From positions 15,128,001-15,192,000 of the forward strand of contig OX344753.2 of assembly GCA_947034885.2 (NCBI GenBank): DNA of 64,000 bases, read 5' to 3'. The notes under the pieces were generated by a model that was not told the DNA's origin, made no database searches, and was given only the letters and a program-made list of their open reading frames with translations. Origin of the DNA: Thuidium tamariscinum. Lineage: Eukaryota; Streptophyta; Bryopsida; Hypnales; Thuidiaceae. The translations under genes and the position numbers were made by a program. Numbering within the stretch: the stretch's first letter is position 1; each line of letters begins with the position of its first letter. This document shows positions 12,686-25,200 of this stretch, one piece after another.

Positions 12686-13390
12686 TCAGTCATAATAAAA
12701 CTTACATTTATTCGGATGTAGTTTTAACCCATGGAGCTTCAATCTAGCAAATACTTTTGCCAAGTGAGCTCTGTGTTGTTTTTTATTCATGCTATAGACA
12801 ATAATATCATCAACGTAGCATTTTACAAAATCCAAGCCCAAAAATATGTGATCCATAACTCTTTGAAATTCTGCTGGTGCATTTTTCAAATCAAATGGAA
12901 GGAACCTCCATTGATATAGACGATCCTTACCATCTTCATCAATTCCCTAGAACGCCGTTTTCTCCTTATCGCCTTCTTGTATACCAAGTTGGTGATAACC
13001 CGATTGAAGATCCGAAGTACTAAATACTTTAGCATGGCCAATGGCATCAAAATTCTCCTCCGGTGTTGGCATGACATAACGGTCTGACTTTGTGAACTTG
13101 TTAATTCTACGATAGTCTCCACACATCCTTTTCTCGGTCCAATTTCCATAAATGTCTTTTTTGGATGGCTTGACTATTGCTGATGCATACTCGCAATCCA
13201 GAGAAGCTAACTCTACCAATCCTGCCTCTAATAACTCCTTGGTTCGGGCTTGAATCATCTTGCATTCTACCTCGCTATACTTGTACGATTTGCGATAAAT
13301 CGGTGCATCATCCGTCAAGTTAATATAAACCTCTTGTCCCTTTAGTACACCTAAGTCTTTAAGACTAAAGGCAAAACAATCCACATACAC
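12686..13390 (-). other. reverse transcriptase (fossil)
   Basis: 12947-13390 carries the N-terminal RT blocks: 'IYRKSYKYSEVE', 'VELLEAGL'-like 'LLEAGLVELAS', 'MCGDYRRIN', 'YVMPTPEE' and 'FSTSDLQSGYHQL'. 12686-12889 carries 'MKNAPAEFQRVMDHIF' and the polymerase signature FVKCYVDDIIVYS. The motif order and spelling are of Ty3/gypsy type. The YVDD active-site motif is intact. Confidence 0.9.
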
Positions 13391-13747
13391 CTAGAGGAAC
13401 TCTTGTTCCTCCTTCATCTCTGCTTCATTTTCCAGGCCTACCAACGGTTGCCAAGTTTCATTGGTCACTGCTTCCTTCCTATCTTCCTTTGAAGCAGATT
13501 TTTCCACCTTTGGTTGCTATTGCACACCACGTGGAGTAGAGTCATCTTGCTCTACTCCAACCATACCATACTGCTCTTCAACTTGGCTCAATTGCTATAT
13601 TTCCTCGGTTTGACTCTCTATGTGCTCCTCAGAATAATTTATCCACATGCTCCTCCAACTCGATTGTATGCTTGGCCATCTGCTCCTACCTAGGCCAATT
13701 GGTTTGTGGAGTTGTGAAAAATCAGTTACTCTTCCATAAATCCCATA

Positions 13748-13839
13748 GATGAGTTGTAAGGGCCCCTTCGCCCCTAACCATCAAGTATGAAGTCTCGGAA
13801 CTTGATGGTTTCATGGCCTCTTACAACTCATGAAATCCC
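13748..13839. repeat. short imperfect hairpin
   Basis: ATGAGTTGTAAG at the left pairs with CTTACAACTCAT at the right, and inner ACCATCAAG pairs with CTTGATGGT, with a short loop. It is about 92 bp long. It could be a tiny MITE or a chance fold at the left side of the CACTA-like insertion. Confidence 0.5.
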
Positions 13840-15649
13840 AAGTGGCCTGATAAAGTTGAAGGTAGCTTGTAGAAAATTACGTCCAAATCAACAAAAATAT
13901 GTTAATTTTATGTTGATTCGGGTACTGCAATGTCCAATTTCACATTTTTTTGTTAAGGGTGACATTTTTTTTTGTTGATTTGGACAGTAAGTGACAAAAT
14001 CAACAAATTTTTGTTGAACACTTTTTGAAACTTCTAGAATCTTTTGGAATCTTTTGGAATCTTATAGAATCTCTTAAAATCTTTATATTACAATGTCTTT
14101 ATAAAAAAAATTAAGTATTTAGATTTCTGTGTTCAATAAAAACAATAGACTTTGGAGGTCATTTACACATAGTAAATAAACATTTTTCAGAGAACTTTCA
14201 ATTAAGAAAAGTTGTGGAATTAAATTTGACTTTCATCTCCAACAATTTTTTTGAGATTTCAAATCTCCAATCAAAAGTTATGGACAAAATTCAGAGGAGT
14301 GTTGAAAATTGTTTTTTTAATAAATTCAAAAGACTTTGGTAGCCATTTTGGTATAGTTAAAGAATCTTTTGCAAAAACTTCTAAACTAAGAGAAGTTGTA
14401 AATTCAAAAAAACTTCCATCTCTAACAAGTCATTTTAAGTTTTGATTCTCCAATCAAAATTTTTGAACAAAATTCAGAGAAGATGTTAAAAAATGTCCAA
14501 AATGTCAAATGTGATGATTTTCCAACCTTTCTCTAAACTTTGTCCAAATTTTTTGAGTAAAATCTCCAAATCTCAAACGGTTTTTTGAAGATGAAACTTT
14601 GTTAGAATTCTTTCCTTTTTTTGGTTCAAAATATTTTCAATTAAGTTTTTTTCTATGCCAAAATTAACAACCTCCAAAGTTTGTTCAATTTACAATGAAA
14701 TAATCTTTAAAAAACTATCTCCACTTTGTTAAGTTTCATATTAATTTCTACGCTATTCTTCAATTTTCAAATTTTCAATTTATATGGGAAGTATTTAGAT
14801 TTTAGAAATGTATTTTAGAAATGTAGTCTAAAATGAAAAGGGAGCAAGTATAATTTGCTTACAATGAAAGGAATAGTATGGATGGAAATTTTCTTTTGAA
14901 CATTTCTAGTCTCTACTTTGCACAATCAAACTAGGTCTGGAGTACTAAAATTCAAAGTTTTTTTTTTAGCAATTTAAAAAATATTAAATCCAATTTGTTG
15001 TGATAAAGAGTATAAAAATAATTAGAATGATTCCGAAAATTTTGGAGATGTTCCAAAAAATATACTAATGATATTAATTATTAAATTTTAAAAAATAAGA
15101 CATTTATCATTTTAAAGTTTTTTGTAGGATCCATATTTGGTCAATTTTGGCTTTCTACTCCTTTTACTTGAAAATGTCTACAAACTTGGGAGAATTTTTA
15201 ATATTTTAGTTTTTAAAATAAAAAACCATACATTTCCCTTAGATTCTAAATTTTTTTTTGGAGGGCAATAAATCATTATTTACCTTTTTATAATTTTTTT
15301 CTCTAGGAATTGTGTTTTTTTCCTTAAAGAGTTGATCATCCTTAGTAAATTGTTATAATTTAAAAATCCAGTGCTTAGTTTTTTCCACAATTAATTCCAT
15401 GCATACAAGACAAAGTATCCTTCACTTTTTTAATAGTGAAAATTATCATGGAATGCTTTTTTAATAGTGAAAATTCCAAAAAATTTATCCAAAAAAATGA
15501 ATGTCAACTCTTGAACTTGCAAGTGTTCATTATGTATTGAAGAAATATGTTCAAAATTTATACTTCAACCTTCAAAAAAATATTTCATATTCATGCTTGA
15601 AGGTAATAGTACATACAATTTTTTTTTTAAAACTTGATCATTCACAAAT

Positions 15650-16015
15650 TGGTGTTTACAAAATTCAGCAGACTTCAATGGCCGTTTCCATATAGTAAAT
15701 TAACTTATTTCTTAAAACTTTGAACTAAGAAAAGTTGGTGAATGAAGTAAACTTTCATCTCCAAAAATCCGTTTGCAATTTGGAGTCTTCAATTCAAAGT
15801 TATGGACCGAATTTAGAGAAAGGTTGGAATGGCCATTTTCCTTTGACACTTTTAAACACCCTCTCTGATTTTTGTCCATAACTTTGAATTGAAGACTCCA
15901 AATTGCAAACGGATTTTTGGAGATGAAATTTTACTTCATTTACCAACTTTTATTAGTTCAAAGTTTTAAGAGAAATGTTAATTTACCATGTGAAAACGGC
16001 CATTGAAGTCTGCTG
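15650..16015. repeat. inverted repeat inside the CACTA-like element
   Basis: The block 'gcagacttcaatggccg...gaatgaagtaaactttcatctcc...' (about 15666-15810) recurs in reverse complement at about 15880-16010. It forms a stem of about 130 bp with a loop of about 80 bp. Related 'ttcatctccaa' wording also occurs at 14220-14420, so this is probably an internal multiplied module. Confidence 0.7.
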
Positions 16016-16084
16016 TCTTTACATTGTACATGAAAAAATATCGAGAAAGTCAATAAATAGAAAACACACCCTCTTGAGAGCATG

Positions 16085-16160
16085 AGACCATTTGTATGGT
16101 CTCTTGGTTAAAGATCTTGGCCACCTAACCCTGAGGTGAGGGTTCGAACCCCACCGGTTG
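16085..16160 (+). other. tRNA-like fragment with B box
   Basis: Contains GGTTCGAACCC (about 16140-16150), an exact pol III B box, preceded by a weak A-box-like TGGTCTCTTGGTTAAAG at about the right distance. A full cloverleaf cannot be drawn convincingly. It could be a decayed tRNA or a SINE head captured in the CACTA-like element. Confidence 0.35.
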
Positions 16161-16461
16161 CTTGCCTATGTGGCGTGGTGGCCTAGTGTACCTGGTGAGG
16201 TCGCTTGATGTGGTTGCCACGTGGCTGCCTAGGTGGCCTTACCTGCATGGCGGGGGTTGCCACGTGGCATTAGGCTATTAGATTAAAAATTTTAATTTTT
16301 TTAATGAAAATAAAATGTTGAAAATTAACATTTTTTTGTTGCCAAATCAACACTTTCTAGTTACTTCATCAACACTTCTGTGTTGATAAACCACACAAAA
16401 GTGTTGATTTGGACGTCCAAATCAACATATTTGTACTATGTAATATCCATATCAACACTTC

Positions 16462-17605
16462 CTAATTAACATAAAAATGAACCAAAAAAATCAACATTTT
16501 TTGGTTACGTTGGACGCTGATTTTTCTACTAGTGGCTATACGCTTTTGCTCAGTCACAACAAGTGAAACCACCCAAGAGAGACAATTTAAATCCATGGCT
16601 TGACCTATGAAGTGTCGTCTCTGAAACTCAGTAATACTAGGAATGTTGGTGATTCCCGTTTGGAATCCCATAGCCCTTTTCCATTCGTCAGCATTGGGTT
16701 CCACCATTTCTTCAGTGCAGGAATTCCACACTAACCCTAGTCCATTGGTCTTAAAGGCATAGGACCTTGAAAAACTCACCAAAGTAGGCAAAGCCCTACG
16801 TGGTTCACCTTTTCGATTAACTACCGCTAAAGGAGCTTGATCATCATGGTATACATGCCTTGGTGAACAGTGAGGATCTAAAATATCCTTCACATAAACA
16901 TCTGGATGTTTAGTCCGTTCAATTGCAGCAGACAATAACTCTGGTGGTGCCATATTAGTCCACCAGAGTCGCGGTCTATGAGCTCGTGAGCCCACCGCTG
17001 CTGCATCCAATAAAACATGAATGCCCAGAATTCCATGAATACGTTGGATACTTTCTAGAGTACGTATACATGAAAGTAATCGCTACAAGTACATTTTCAA
17101 TAATATACCCCGGTGGATACGGTTGAGAAATTTGGATAGAATGGATTATTTGCACCATATCATAAAACCGCGAAGAACGATTGTCCTTCAACCCATTTTG
17201 CTTACCGGCCATAGATATACCTTGACATGGCCACCCTACAATAATTAAATCTAGAGGTCCAACGCGTACAATGTCTTCATGTTAAATCATTGAAATGTCA
17301 CGTGGCCATGTAAAAAATGCAGTTTTGATAGCATGGGTACTTAATTATAATGAAGGAAATGCTTGGCGCAATCATCGAGCATGACGCTTTTCCACTTGAC
17401 GTGCCATGTCGTCGTTGTCCACATAAAGGTATCGTCGCACCTTCACTCCTGCTTGCAATATTGCAGCCAATCCAGTGCCAATCCCACAGTCAAACAACTC
17501 CAAAAGTGTAATACCTTCATCTGATGGTTTCCAATGGATTGTAGAAGTATCTAGAGGTGGACCGGCATTGTCTACACCTATATGGTCCTCCTCATCCCAT
17601 GGCAA
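16462..17605 (-). other. DNA cytosine-5 methyltransferase domain of the element (fossil)
   Basis: Separate frames hold the landmarks of the C5-methyltransferase fold in correct order: the AdoMet-binding motif I as LLELFDCGIGTGLAAILQAG (about 17465-17525), the catalytic PCQ motif as GWPCQG (about 17210-17240), the ENV motif (about 17095), the RPRLW motif corresponding to motif VIII (about 16970) and the final GQAMDLN motif X (about 16580). In the family this enzyme transfers a methyl group to cytosine in DNA. It lies between the protease-like segment and the reverse transcriptase of the same strand, so it reads as cargo of the retroelement, not a host gene. It is broken in several places. Confidence 0.75.
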
Positions 17606-17879
17606 CAGAGATTGCTGCCACGCCTCTTAGATCACAATTGTTATTGCATCTTGTAGCTTGGCGGTACTTTCCCATGTTGATTCCACCCCTGGGTTGATAT
17701 AATATTTCGCCCCCATCTTCGGAATTATCCAAGTAATCATGTGGATCTTTGTTGTTTGCAATAGAAGTGGCAACATAGAGGTTTTCGAAATCCTCCTCAA
17801 ACCAAGGTTGGCCTTCAGCTACAAGCCCAGAGAAACTATAGAGATCAACAAGATTACCGGTAAGAACTTGAATAAAACA

Positions 17880-18096
17880 AGCTAGCAGGTGAGCCTTTCG
17901 TCCATCTCCAGCTTACCATCCTGGTCTATAAGATGATGTCTCCCTCCAAAAGTCCAAGGTGAAGCCCATAGGGTACAGTACCATAGCCCCTACCAAAACA
18001 TCATAAGATTTGGCCTCTGTGACTATAGCCTTCACCTTCATGAAGCTAGCGTCCTCAACATCATCATGGCGAAGCCGTAGTGTTAATTCACCCTTT
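17880..18096 (-). other. retropepsin-like C-terminal segment (fossil)
   Basis: The translation includes 'KAIVTEAKSYDVLVGAMVLYP'-like wording, shaped like the C-terminal half of a retroviral-type aspartic protease, where YDVILG is usual. The position between the zinc-knuckle region and the methyltransferase suits a protease. The catalytic DT/SG motif was not found; the LTR-like unit at 18102-21395 is inserted just here. Confidence 0.4.
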
Positions 18097-19489
18097 GTGA
18101 TGTGTGAGCCCCCGATTCGTCACCAGGGACTCACGGGTTCTTTTTTCGAACTCCTACATAATCTAAGGTATAATTAGGCTTGTAAAATCCACAAAAGAGT
18201 ATTAAACCAGTATTGGCATTACACATACCAATATGTCATTTGGTCATTAGACGGGTTTTAGGATAGTTTGCATCCAAAACGGGTCTTGTCTTGGCTAAAT
18301 AGACGTCAAACTGATAGTGATGTGTAGGATTAGGGTAAGAAGCCTAAAAAGGCCCTATCTAGGTTAGAAAGTCCTCATGGGAGAATCTAGGAGGAATCCT
18401 CCACTCCCCATAGCATTGAAGAGAATATAGACGGAATACTAACCTTGAAATGTAGGTACCGGGCGATTTTCTAATTCTAGGAGCACGCAATGGGGATGCA
18501 CGTTTGCATCCATGTAGGAGGATCCCATGGGTGATCCCCTCCAAAGTTTGGGAATTTTCCAAGATAGTTTGGATATTTTCCCGGACGGTCAACCGCGGCG
18601 GACTTTGGGTGGGAATTCGAAAGAATATACCAAAGTGCGGTAAAATCCCACTAAAAATCTGGCGAGGTGGTCTCACACCAACGGAGCGCTTCCCCAAGTT
18701 TCAAGATGAATCAATAGGCGGAAGACCCCGAATCGGCGACATTCCTCTACAATTGACAATTTAAACGGCGGAAGCTGTAGTTGACCGGCGTACCGGGGGC
18801 ATACAACATCGGATCGAGGCCTACTTTGGGTCTATTCCTACCCCCCTCTATCTACTTAAGATCTTGGTGACTTAAGGTTTGGGGTCCAAAATTGCCAAAC
18901 TCCAAAAGTTGGAAATTTATCCCAACTTTGACCCCAGCTTACACTAAGATTTTTTTTGGATTTGGACATAGTTGAAGGGGTAAGGGATGCCTCTATGGCT
19001 AATTATAGTCTCACGGACCCGATGGCGCAATCCGTTTGCCATTCAGAGCTAAACTTCAAAAGTTAGCCTTTTGAGGACAACACATGGAGGAGAAAATGGG
19101 GTTTAAGGCTCCCCAATGTCATTTTGGAGAGTTTGGGCCCCAATGGTTGTGGGGAACGTGTAAGGAACGCATGGGGAACTCCGGGCACATGTGGGAGCAA
19201 GTACCACCTCAAAAAATTAGTGGAGGTGGCTCCAAGTGCTTGGTATAAGTAATTTCAAATTAAGTAGGTGGGAACATATGGGAACCACTCCCATGTGGGT
19301 ACTTGTAGATTTTGGGGAAGGTAAATTAGGTGGATTTGCAAGTTCTTGTAAGGTCAAGTAAGATTTGAATTACTCAATTCAAATTACGTAGATCTTAAGT
19401 GGATAGTTAGATTTGGGATTGATAAACATGGACGGACCTCCTAAATTTCCTCATCTAGATTTTCTTAGTAGATTAAGGGGGGGTTGCTC

Positions 19490-19510
19490 CCTTTTGAGTA
19501 TAAAAGGGGC
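19490..19510 (+). promoter_or_regulatory. TATA box of the LTR-like unit
   Basis: GAGTATAAAAGG lies 1.4 kb into the unit and is followed within 30 bases by a pyrimidine-rich CTCTCATTCTCTCTC stretch typical of a plant start region. It sets the unit's transcriptional direction as plus, opposite to the host gypsy element. Confidence 0.6.
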
Positions 19511-19800
19511 GGCATTCTCCTCTCATTCTCTCTCTTTCTCACTTCTCATCATTTAGGGGAGGAGGACTATTGGGCCCGTGTTATGCCAAAGGAGCCTTTG
19601 ATAGTTTTGGGGGGTTTTACACCCTTGGTAAGTGTGGTTTGCACTTGGGGACTTGAGACACCCCCAAGTTGGTTGAAACTCATGCAAATTGATGTTGGTC
19701 CACTCTTTGTGTTGTGAAACTATTGCAAGGTGTTGTAGGAGAGAACTTGGGAGGAATCGAGGAGTTACTAGTGAGGTGACTTTGAAAGTATGTTGCATTT

Positions 19801-20055
19801 TGTGTCCACCCTCTTCTCTTATTCACGGGGTTAATCTAGTTCCGTAGGGGACGACGGAGCTTTGATTATTAGTATTAGAAGAGTTGTGTATCCACCTTCT
19901 TCTCCCTCCTCTCTTGTTCACAGGGTTGAACTAGTCCCATAGAGGACGGCGGAGCTTTGATTATTAGTATTAAAAGTGTTGTGTGTCCCCCCTCTCCTCC
20001 CTCTTGTTTTGTTCACGAGATGAAATCAACCCCATGAGGGACGGCGGAGCTATAG
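19801..20055 (+). repeat. triplicated unit of about 90 bp
   Basis: Three consecutive units begin GTGTxxxCC and share TTCACGGGGTT...GGACGGCGGAGCT (ends near 19886, 19980 and 20055). The third is shortened. The array lies downstream of the TATA box in the presumed R/U5 part of the LTR-like unit. Confidence 0.8.
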
Positions 20056-20874
20056 CCCCCCAACATCCTTAGAAACTAGAAGTCTTAGCCACGTGTCAAA
20101 ACTCCTCACCCTCACGGCGAAGCTTTGAACCCCCCAAGTCTTAGCGGGGTGTCAAATAACTTTCACCTTGAGTTAGTATCAACGTTTAGTATCCAACACG
20201 GTTGGTACTAAGTCAACATTTAGCATCCAACAACTAGCATTGGTGAACCTTGGGGGGGAAGCAACCATTGCATTAACTCCTTGGGCAACCATTAACTTAT
20301 TTTGCTTGAGAAACTCTTAGTTCTACTTGAGTACCAAAAAAACCAAAGTTTGTTTCCAAACTCTAGCCAAGCGCTGGAGCCCTGACCAGCCAGCCGGGCT
20401 AGTGGCTGGGTCCACAACCAGCCAGAGGGCTTTGGGTCCAAGGGCCTTGGGGTTCAGGGGTCCTTGAGTCCAAAACTTAGTTTAGAAAATAGGGGGGGTT
20501 AAAAACTAGTTTAGGAAATAGTTTAGAAAATAGTAAAAGTGTAAGATAGTTTAGGAAAGAAGCCTATTTGTAAAACCACCCGGAAGGGGATAATTAAAAG
20601 AAGCGGAACCGGGGTCCAATCGAATCCGAAGGATGGCTATGGTGGACATGGCGTGGGGAGCGGCGGAACTAAAAGAGACCGCCACGTACACGCTAGAGGT
20701 GGACTTCTAAACTTTAACTCAAGTCCTTCTCTCTTTAGTGCAATTGATTAGAACAAGCAAGCGGTTAGAATTGAAGGCCACGAACCAATCACGATTAGGA
20801 ACCCGTGATTAGCAAGTATGGAATGAAACAAAGGAACAACCACGAGTTTAAAGGAACAAGTGAAAGGGAATGCA

Positions 20875-21160
20875 ATACATAGAGTAGATTAAAACAAAGA
20901 CAAATATATAGAGTAGACTAAAACAAAGACAAATATGTAGAGTAGAATAAACCAATCCAAATTACGTAGAGTAGACTAAAACAAAGACAAATACGCAGAA
21001 TAGATTAAAACAAAGACAACCACGTCGAGTAGAGTAATCCAATCCAAAACACAGAGTAGAATAAACCAATCCAAATACGTAGAGTAGAATTAGTCCAACC
21101 CAGAGTACGTAGACTAGATTAATCAAACCCACAATGCATAAAGTAGTGTAGGGAAAAACC
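20875..21160 (+). repeat. minisatellite of GTAGAGTAGA units
   Basis: About eight irregular repeats of a 30-40 bp unit built from 'acgtagagtaga' plus 'ctaaaacaaagacaaat' or 'ataaaccaatccaaat'. The two unit types alternate. The array is inside the LTR-like unit. Confidence 0.8.
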
Positions 21161-21541
21161 ACGAGTAAAGGTAGGAAAGTATCACGTAGGAAAGGAACCA
21201 AGATCACTTGGCGAGAAGGGAACCACACCTCAAGTAGGAATAAAACACATATTAGGATAGGAAGGTTAGTAAAGAAGATCCATTGCTTGGAAGGCACAAT
21301 GGATTGACACTTAGACACCCATAGGTAGTAGAATCATTAGGACTAGAGCTTGGTTGTAATCGCTTGATTCCAAGGGTGGGAATAAAGCGCCCACATGATG
21401 CCACTAGCTTGTTCCATCCCTCCTATAGATGTACTAATGGTCCACGGACATGTCTCCAATGTGTCCCTACTTAAAATCCAATCTTTCGATTGTCGACTCT
21501 CCTAGCATCAAAGGTTGGGCTCCAGAATCCAAATATACTCT

Positions 21542-22252
21542 TCAAGGCGTAAAAACTTTTCTTTTAGGTCCAACAAGTTGGAAAACACCTTCGGAATTAT
21601 CAAGAACCACCACCCATGGAGTGATGGACGACCATTTTATTGTTGGACGTGCTAGCATGGTCTTCAATCGAGCAGCCATTGAGATAAGGCCCTCAGACTG
21701 GACCCAATTTTCACTAGTCATTATCTCTGACTCAAGCATGGTTTTCATTGCACTCACAGAGGTAGAGGTGCTCTCCTCACACATGGTAGCTACCAATTGG
21801 AACACTTTAGCCACACTAAATTGTAAGTGTGAAATCATGGATGCAGAAAACAAAGGAGCTTGGCAAACCATAGTGGCTGCATCAAGGAGTATGCTAGTGT
21901 CTTGGATATCTGTAGTAATAGGCCGCTTAGCCTGCAGAGTGCTTGAGTGTTGACTTGTTGGTACCATAGATGAGGTGGGAACTACATCTTCTATTGTAAA
22001 TGACTCAAGCAACCGCGCTTGGCAGTTGGCTTCACCTCGCCGTGGATCCAATCCTGTACTTGCACCTCGTGGTATGTCAAATAGTATAGTCTTGCTCCGT
22101 GGCATGGCAAAACCCTCCACTGGATTTCCATTTGATTCTACCATATCGCATAGCATGTGATCATCTTCCTCTATATAAAAAGACGTTGTAGTCTTTTGAG
22201 AAGAGGATCCCTTGGTATCAAGGTCAGCACTTGTGAGTGCTTCTAACTCCAC
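21542..22252 (-). other. open frame of unknown function within the gypsy element
   Basis: A frame of about 236 residues rich in Ser, Thr and Met, with no recognised motif. It lies on the same strand as, and between, the zinc-knuckle region and the protease-like segment, so it may be a linker or accessory part of the element. The first in-frame codon is GTG, so the true beginning is unknown. Confidence 0.35.
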
Positions 22253-22274
22253 CCTCGAGCTAGAAGTTTATCAC

Positions 22275-25200
22275 ATGGGTCCTGTATCTAATTGAGTTTT
22301 CTCTCTAATTGGGTGTTCAAAGAGAGCCTTTCAAGCAATGAATTCTTTTAGTCACGTTTTTTTAAGTGTTTCTAATCTAATGTTATGTTTAAAATTCAAC
22401 TAATCTATTCTATCCTATTTTATTTTGTCAATTGAAATTGTGCTTAGTCCTAATTCCAAGCATTCGGTAAAAAGAAACTTAATAGTAAAACAATGAGAAT
22501 GAAAATCAAATGGGAGCGATTTACCTCCTCTGCGTAAATCTCCATAGTCTCGTCGTCAAACATCATCATGTGTAAATACTCTCCCACAACCTCACCATCA
22601 AAATCATCCCGGCTCTCCATCTAATCTATAGTAATTCTCACGTTGTTGGTCAATTAAATCTACCCTGATTTAAAAAGAAACTAAAGGTTATGTAGCCCTA
22701 ATTTAATTGCGTAATTCTTTAATTCCTAAATCCCCGGTAATTAGAAAATATTGCAATTCAAATTAGTCTACCTATTTTGTTAATGCTCTATTCTAAAGAA
22801 ATCAACGAAAATTTAATGGTTAGCTATTTGTTGTTTTTTAGTTTTTATTTTGGTTCTAAATTGATATTCAAAATCCAAATTAGTTCAAATTGAATTTAAT
22901 TATTTCGAATGGGAAATTATCATCAAATCTTTTCAAATCTAATTAATTTTTGAAATTATTTTAATTCCTTAAAGAAATTAGTTGTCAATTTGTCCCTTCC
23001 CCTTTGTCTTATTGGAGTATTTTAAATCAAAAACTATCATCAAATCTTTTCAAATCTACTTAATTTTGAATTTGCGTTAATTTGTAATGAAATTGGTTGT
23101 CAATTTGTTTGCTTCCCTTTTGGCTTATTAGGCCTAATAAAACAAAATCAACAAAATCCAAACCTTCTAAGAATCTAATTAATGACTAACTACCAAAGAA
23201 CAAAGAACATTCCTAAAGAACGAGAATCAATTCAATAGTAAGATTCCTAAGAAATTAGTTTTTAAAAAAGAACAAGGGTCAAGGCAAGGAAATAAGGATC
23301 TAATTCAATAGTGTTTATTCTTCAAAAATTAGTATTTTAATCCTAATTCCTTCATGTGAGCTTCTTCTCACATCTTAAGTCCTGCATTCCTTCATTTCTT
23401 CTTCATTCTTGAGAGTACGATGTTTTGTTAGTTGTTTCAAGAGTGTCAATGGCTATGGAGTGTGAAAGTTTGAGAGTATATTGAAGAAATTTTGGAAACT
23501 CAAATTTCAGATTTTTAGTGAAAATCAACAAAAAAGGTTGTGGCCCCAACTGCCAACCTATGATTTTGACTCTTAATCAAAATTTGAGTTTTCAAATGTT
23601 GTGAGTACTCACTTCAATTTATAGTTCAGTTCACCCTTGGCCTCAGCCTGCTCAGTCCGCTCGCAGCCTCAACCTACTTAGTCCGGTGTCCTAGCCGGGT
23701 GCCACGTGGCGGGGGCAGACTGGCCACCTGCCCGATGGGCTCCCCGATGTCAATCCCGATGGCTTTCCTCGAAGGCTCCCGCTGGCTGGTCCGGCTAGGG
23801 GCTTTGGAAATTGAAAATTTGATTTTGATTTTTTCCTTTGTTTTTGTTTTATAAAACACACTTAAAGTTTAAATCTATCCTATTCCTTAAATTAAAGTAC
23901 TAATGCAGAGGTGAGAGAAATAGAAGGAAGTAATGCAAATATGAGGGAAATAGAGGAAGGTAGTGTGGCCTTTAGAATTTTCAACTAGTCGCCTTTCCAA
24001 TTGATCAAGCTCAGTTTACTTCCTTTGATTTGAACCTCTTGGGTTTCAAACTTTGAAATGGAAATTCTTGGCTTCGTGTGGAGAGGACGATAGCTCCACC
24101 ATTTACAGTGACTTAAATCGTATTTCAAGAATTTTATTTGCAAAAGGAGGTACACATGACAGTGTTTAACCGAACTTTCACTTTAAATTCCCGAAATTTT
24201 TTAGTATTCCAAAATCTTACAAGCAAAGGAGGTACACATGACAGTGTTTAACCGAACTTTGGCGCTTGATTGGTGAAATTTCCACAAAGCAAGTTTCAAT
24301 ACGAAGGTGAGAATCGATATCTTTCAAGTTTCGGAATCAATTGAAGGGGCCCTAAGCCTTCAAAAATTCAATAAACATATATATGAAACTTGGCCAAGAT
24401 CTTTGGTCCAAGTGGTGCTTCAACCACATCGATAGTACGAAATGAGAATAGAAAGCAAGGTGTTGGTGAGCAAAAGAAAAGGGTACTGGCAACCTCGAGG
24501 GGGGCCTTTATATACCCGTGGCTGGGCCCCTCCCGGTAATTGCCAATGAAAACACTTTGTTACTTTCTATCCTAAACTACCCTAATGTAATTCCAAAATA
24601 ATACTTGTTTAATGGTGAAAATTTCTTAAAACATCCCCATTTGGCTAATGAAATTTTGGCCAAATCAAATCCAAGATCTTAACCCAAGATATTTTGGAAT
24701 TAACCTTAATTTACATAGATATTTTGCAAATTAACCAAAAGTCATTTTGAAAATTGTCTTTTTTTAGCCCCAAAATGGCTTCTTACACAAGAAAGAGATC
24801 TTAACCAAATCCAATCTTTGATTTTCCAAGAGATATTTCCAAAATCACTCTTAATTAACCGCAATTAACGATTAAAAAGTCAAACTAAGAGCTGACCCTC
24901 TCTATCTTTTAGGGAACAACTCAAAACGGAAAACCGTCTGCGCCAATGTCTTCAGAAGACCCCAATTAGCCTAAGGGACCCCTTACCCCTCACTCCTAGG
25001 CCATTTGCGCGCCCAAATTGGAATTACAGTAACTCCAATTAAAAGTCAAAAATCTAACTTTTAGGATTTGCGCATTTTGATGAATCTGTCAGGCCAGGGT
25101 TGCTAGGAATGTCCGTGAGAGTAAGTAATGACTCCTTATTTGCAACAATCGAACGTCATTCGCTCCTGATACGCCAATCAACCCATCACCAATTTATAAA

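Larger units (their letters stand above)
13867..16534. mobile_element. CACTA-like non-autonomous element, nested
   Basis: The right end reads (complement) CACTAGTAGAAAAATCAGCG, the classic CACTA/EnSpm terminus. The left end at about 13867 reads TGTAGAAAATTACGTCC, a match lacking the first bases. GCT flanks both sides (13864-13866 and 16535-16537), fitting the 3-bp duplication of this superfamily. Inside each end are repeated subterminal motifs built on GTCCAAATCAACA and its complement, as transposase-binding arrays of CACTA elements are. No transposase is seen. A second internal inverted pair lies at about 15730-15840 and 15870-16010. It separates the methyltransferase from the reverse transcriptase of the host element. 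Confidence 0.65.
18102..21395 (+). mobile_element. 3.3 kb LTR-like unit (probable solo LTR), nested
   Basis: Begins TGTGAGCCCCCG and ends GCGCCCACA, so it has TG..CA termini with short inverted ends. It is flanked by a perfect 5-bp duplication TGATG (18097-18101 and 21396-21400). A TATA box, GAGTATAAAAGG, stands at 19496-19507 on the plus strand, giving a U3 of about 1.4 kb. No internal coding region and no second LTR copy were found, so a solo LTR of unusual length is the simplest reading. A large non-coding derivative is possible. It carries two internal tandem arrays. Confidence 0.75.

Noticed and set aside
16085-16160. A functional tRNA gene
   Set aside because: The B box is perfect, but acceptor and anticodon stems do not pair acceptably. 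It is kept only as a tRNA-like fragment.
16462-17605. The methyltransferase as a resident host gene (MET1, CMT or DRM)
   Set aside because: It has no host-type regulatory domains, lies in line with retroelement parts on the same strand, has no evident introns and is decayed like its neighbours.
21450-21953. 167-codon plus-strand frame
   Set aside because: Antisense to the longer minus-strand frame of the element; no recognisable motif.
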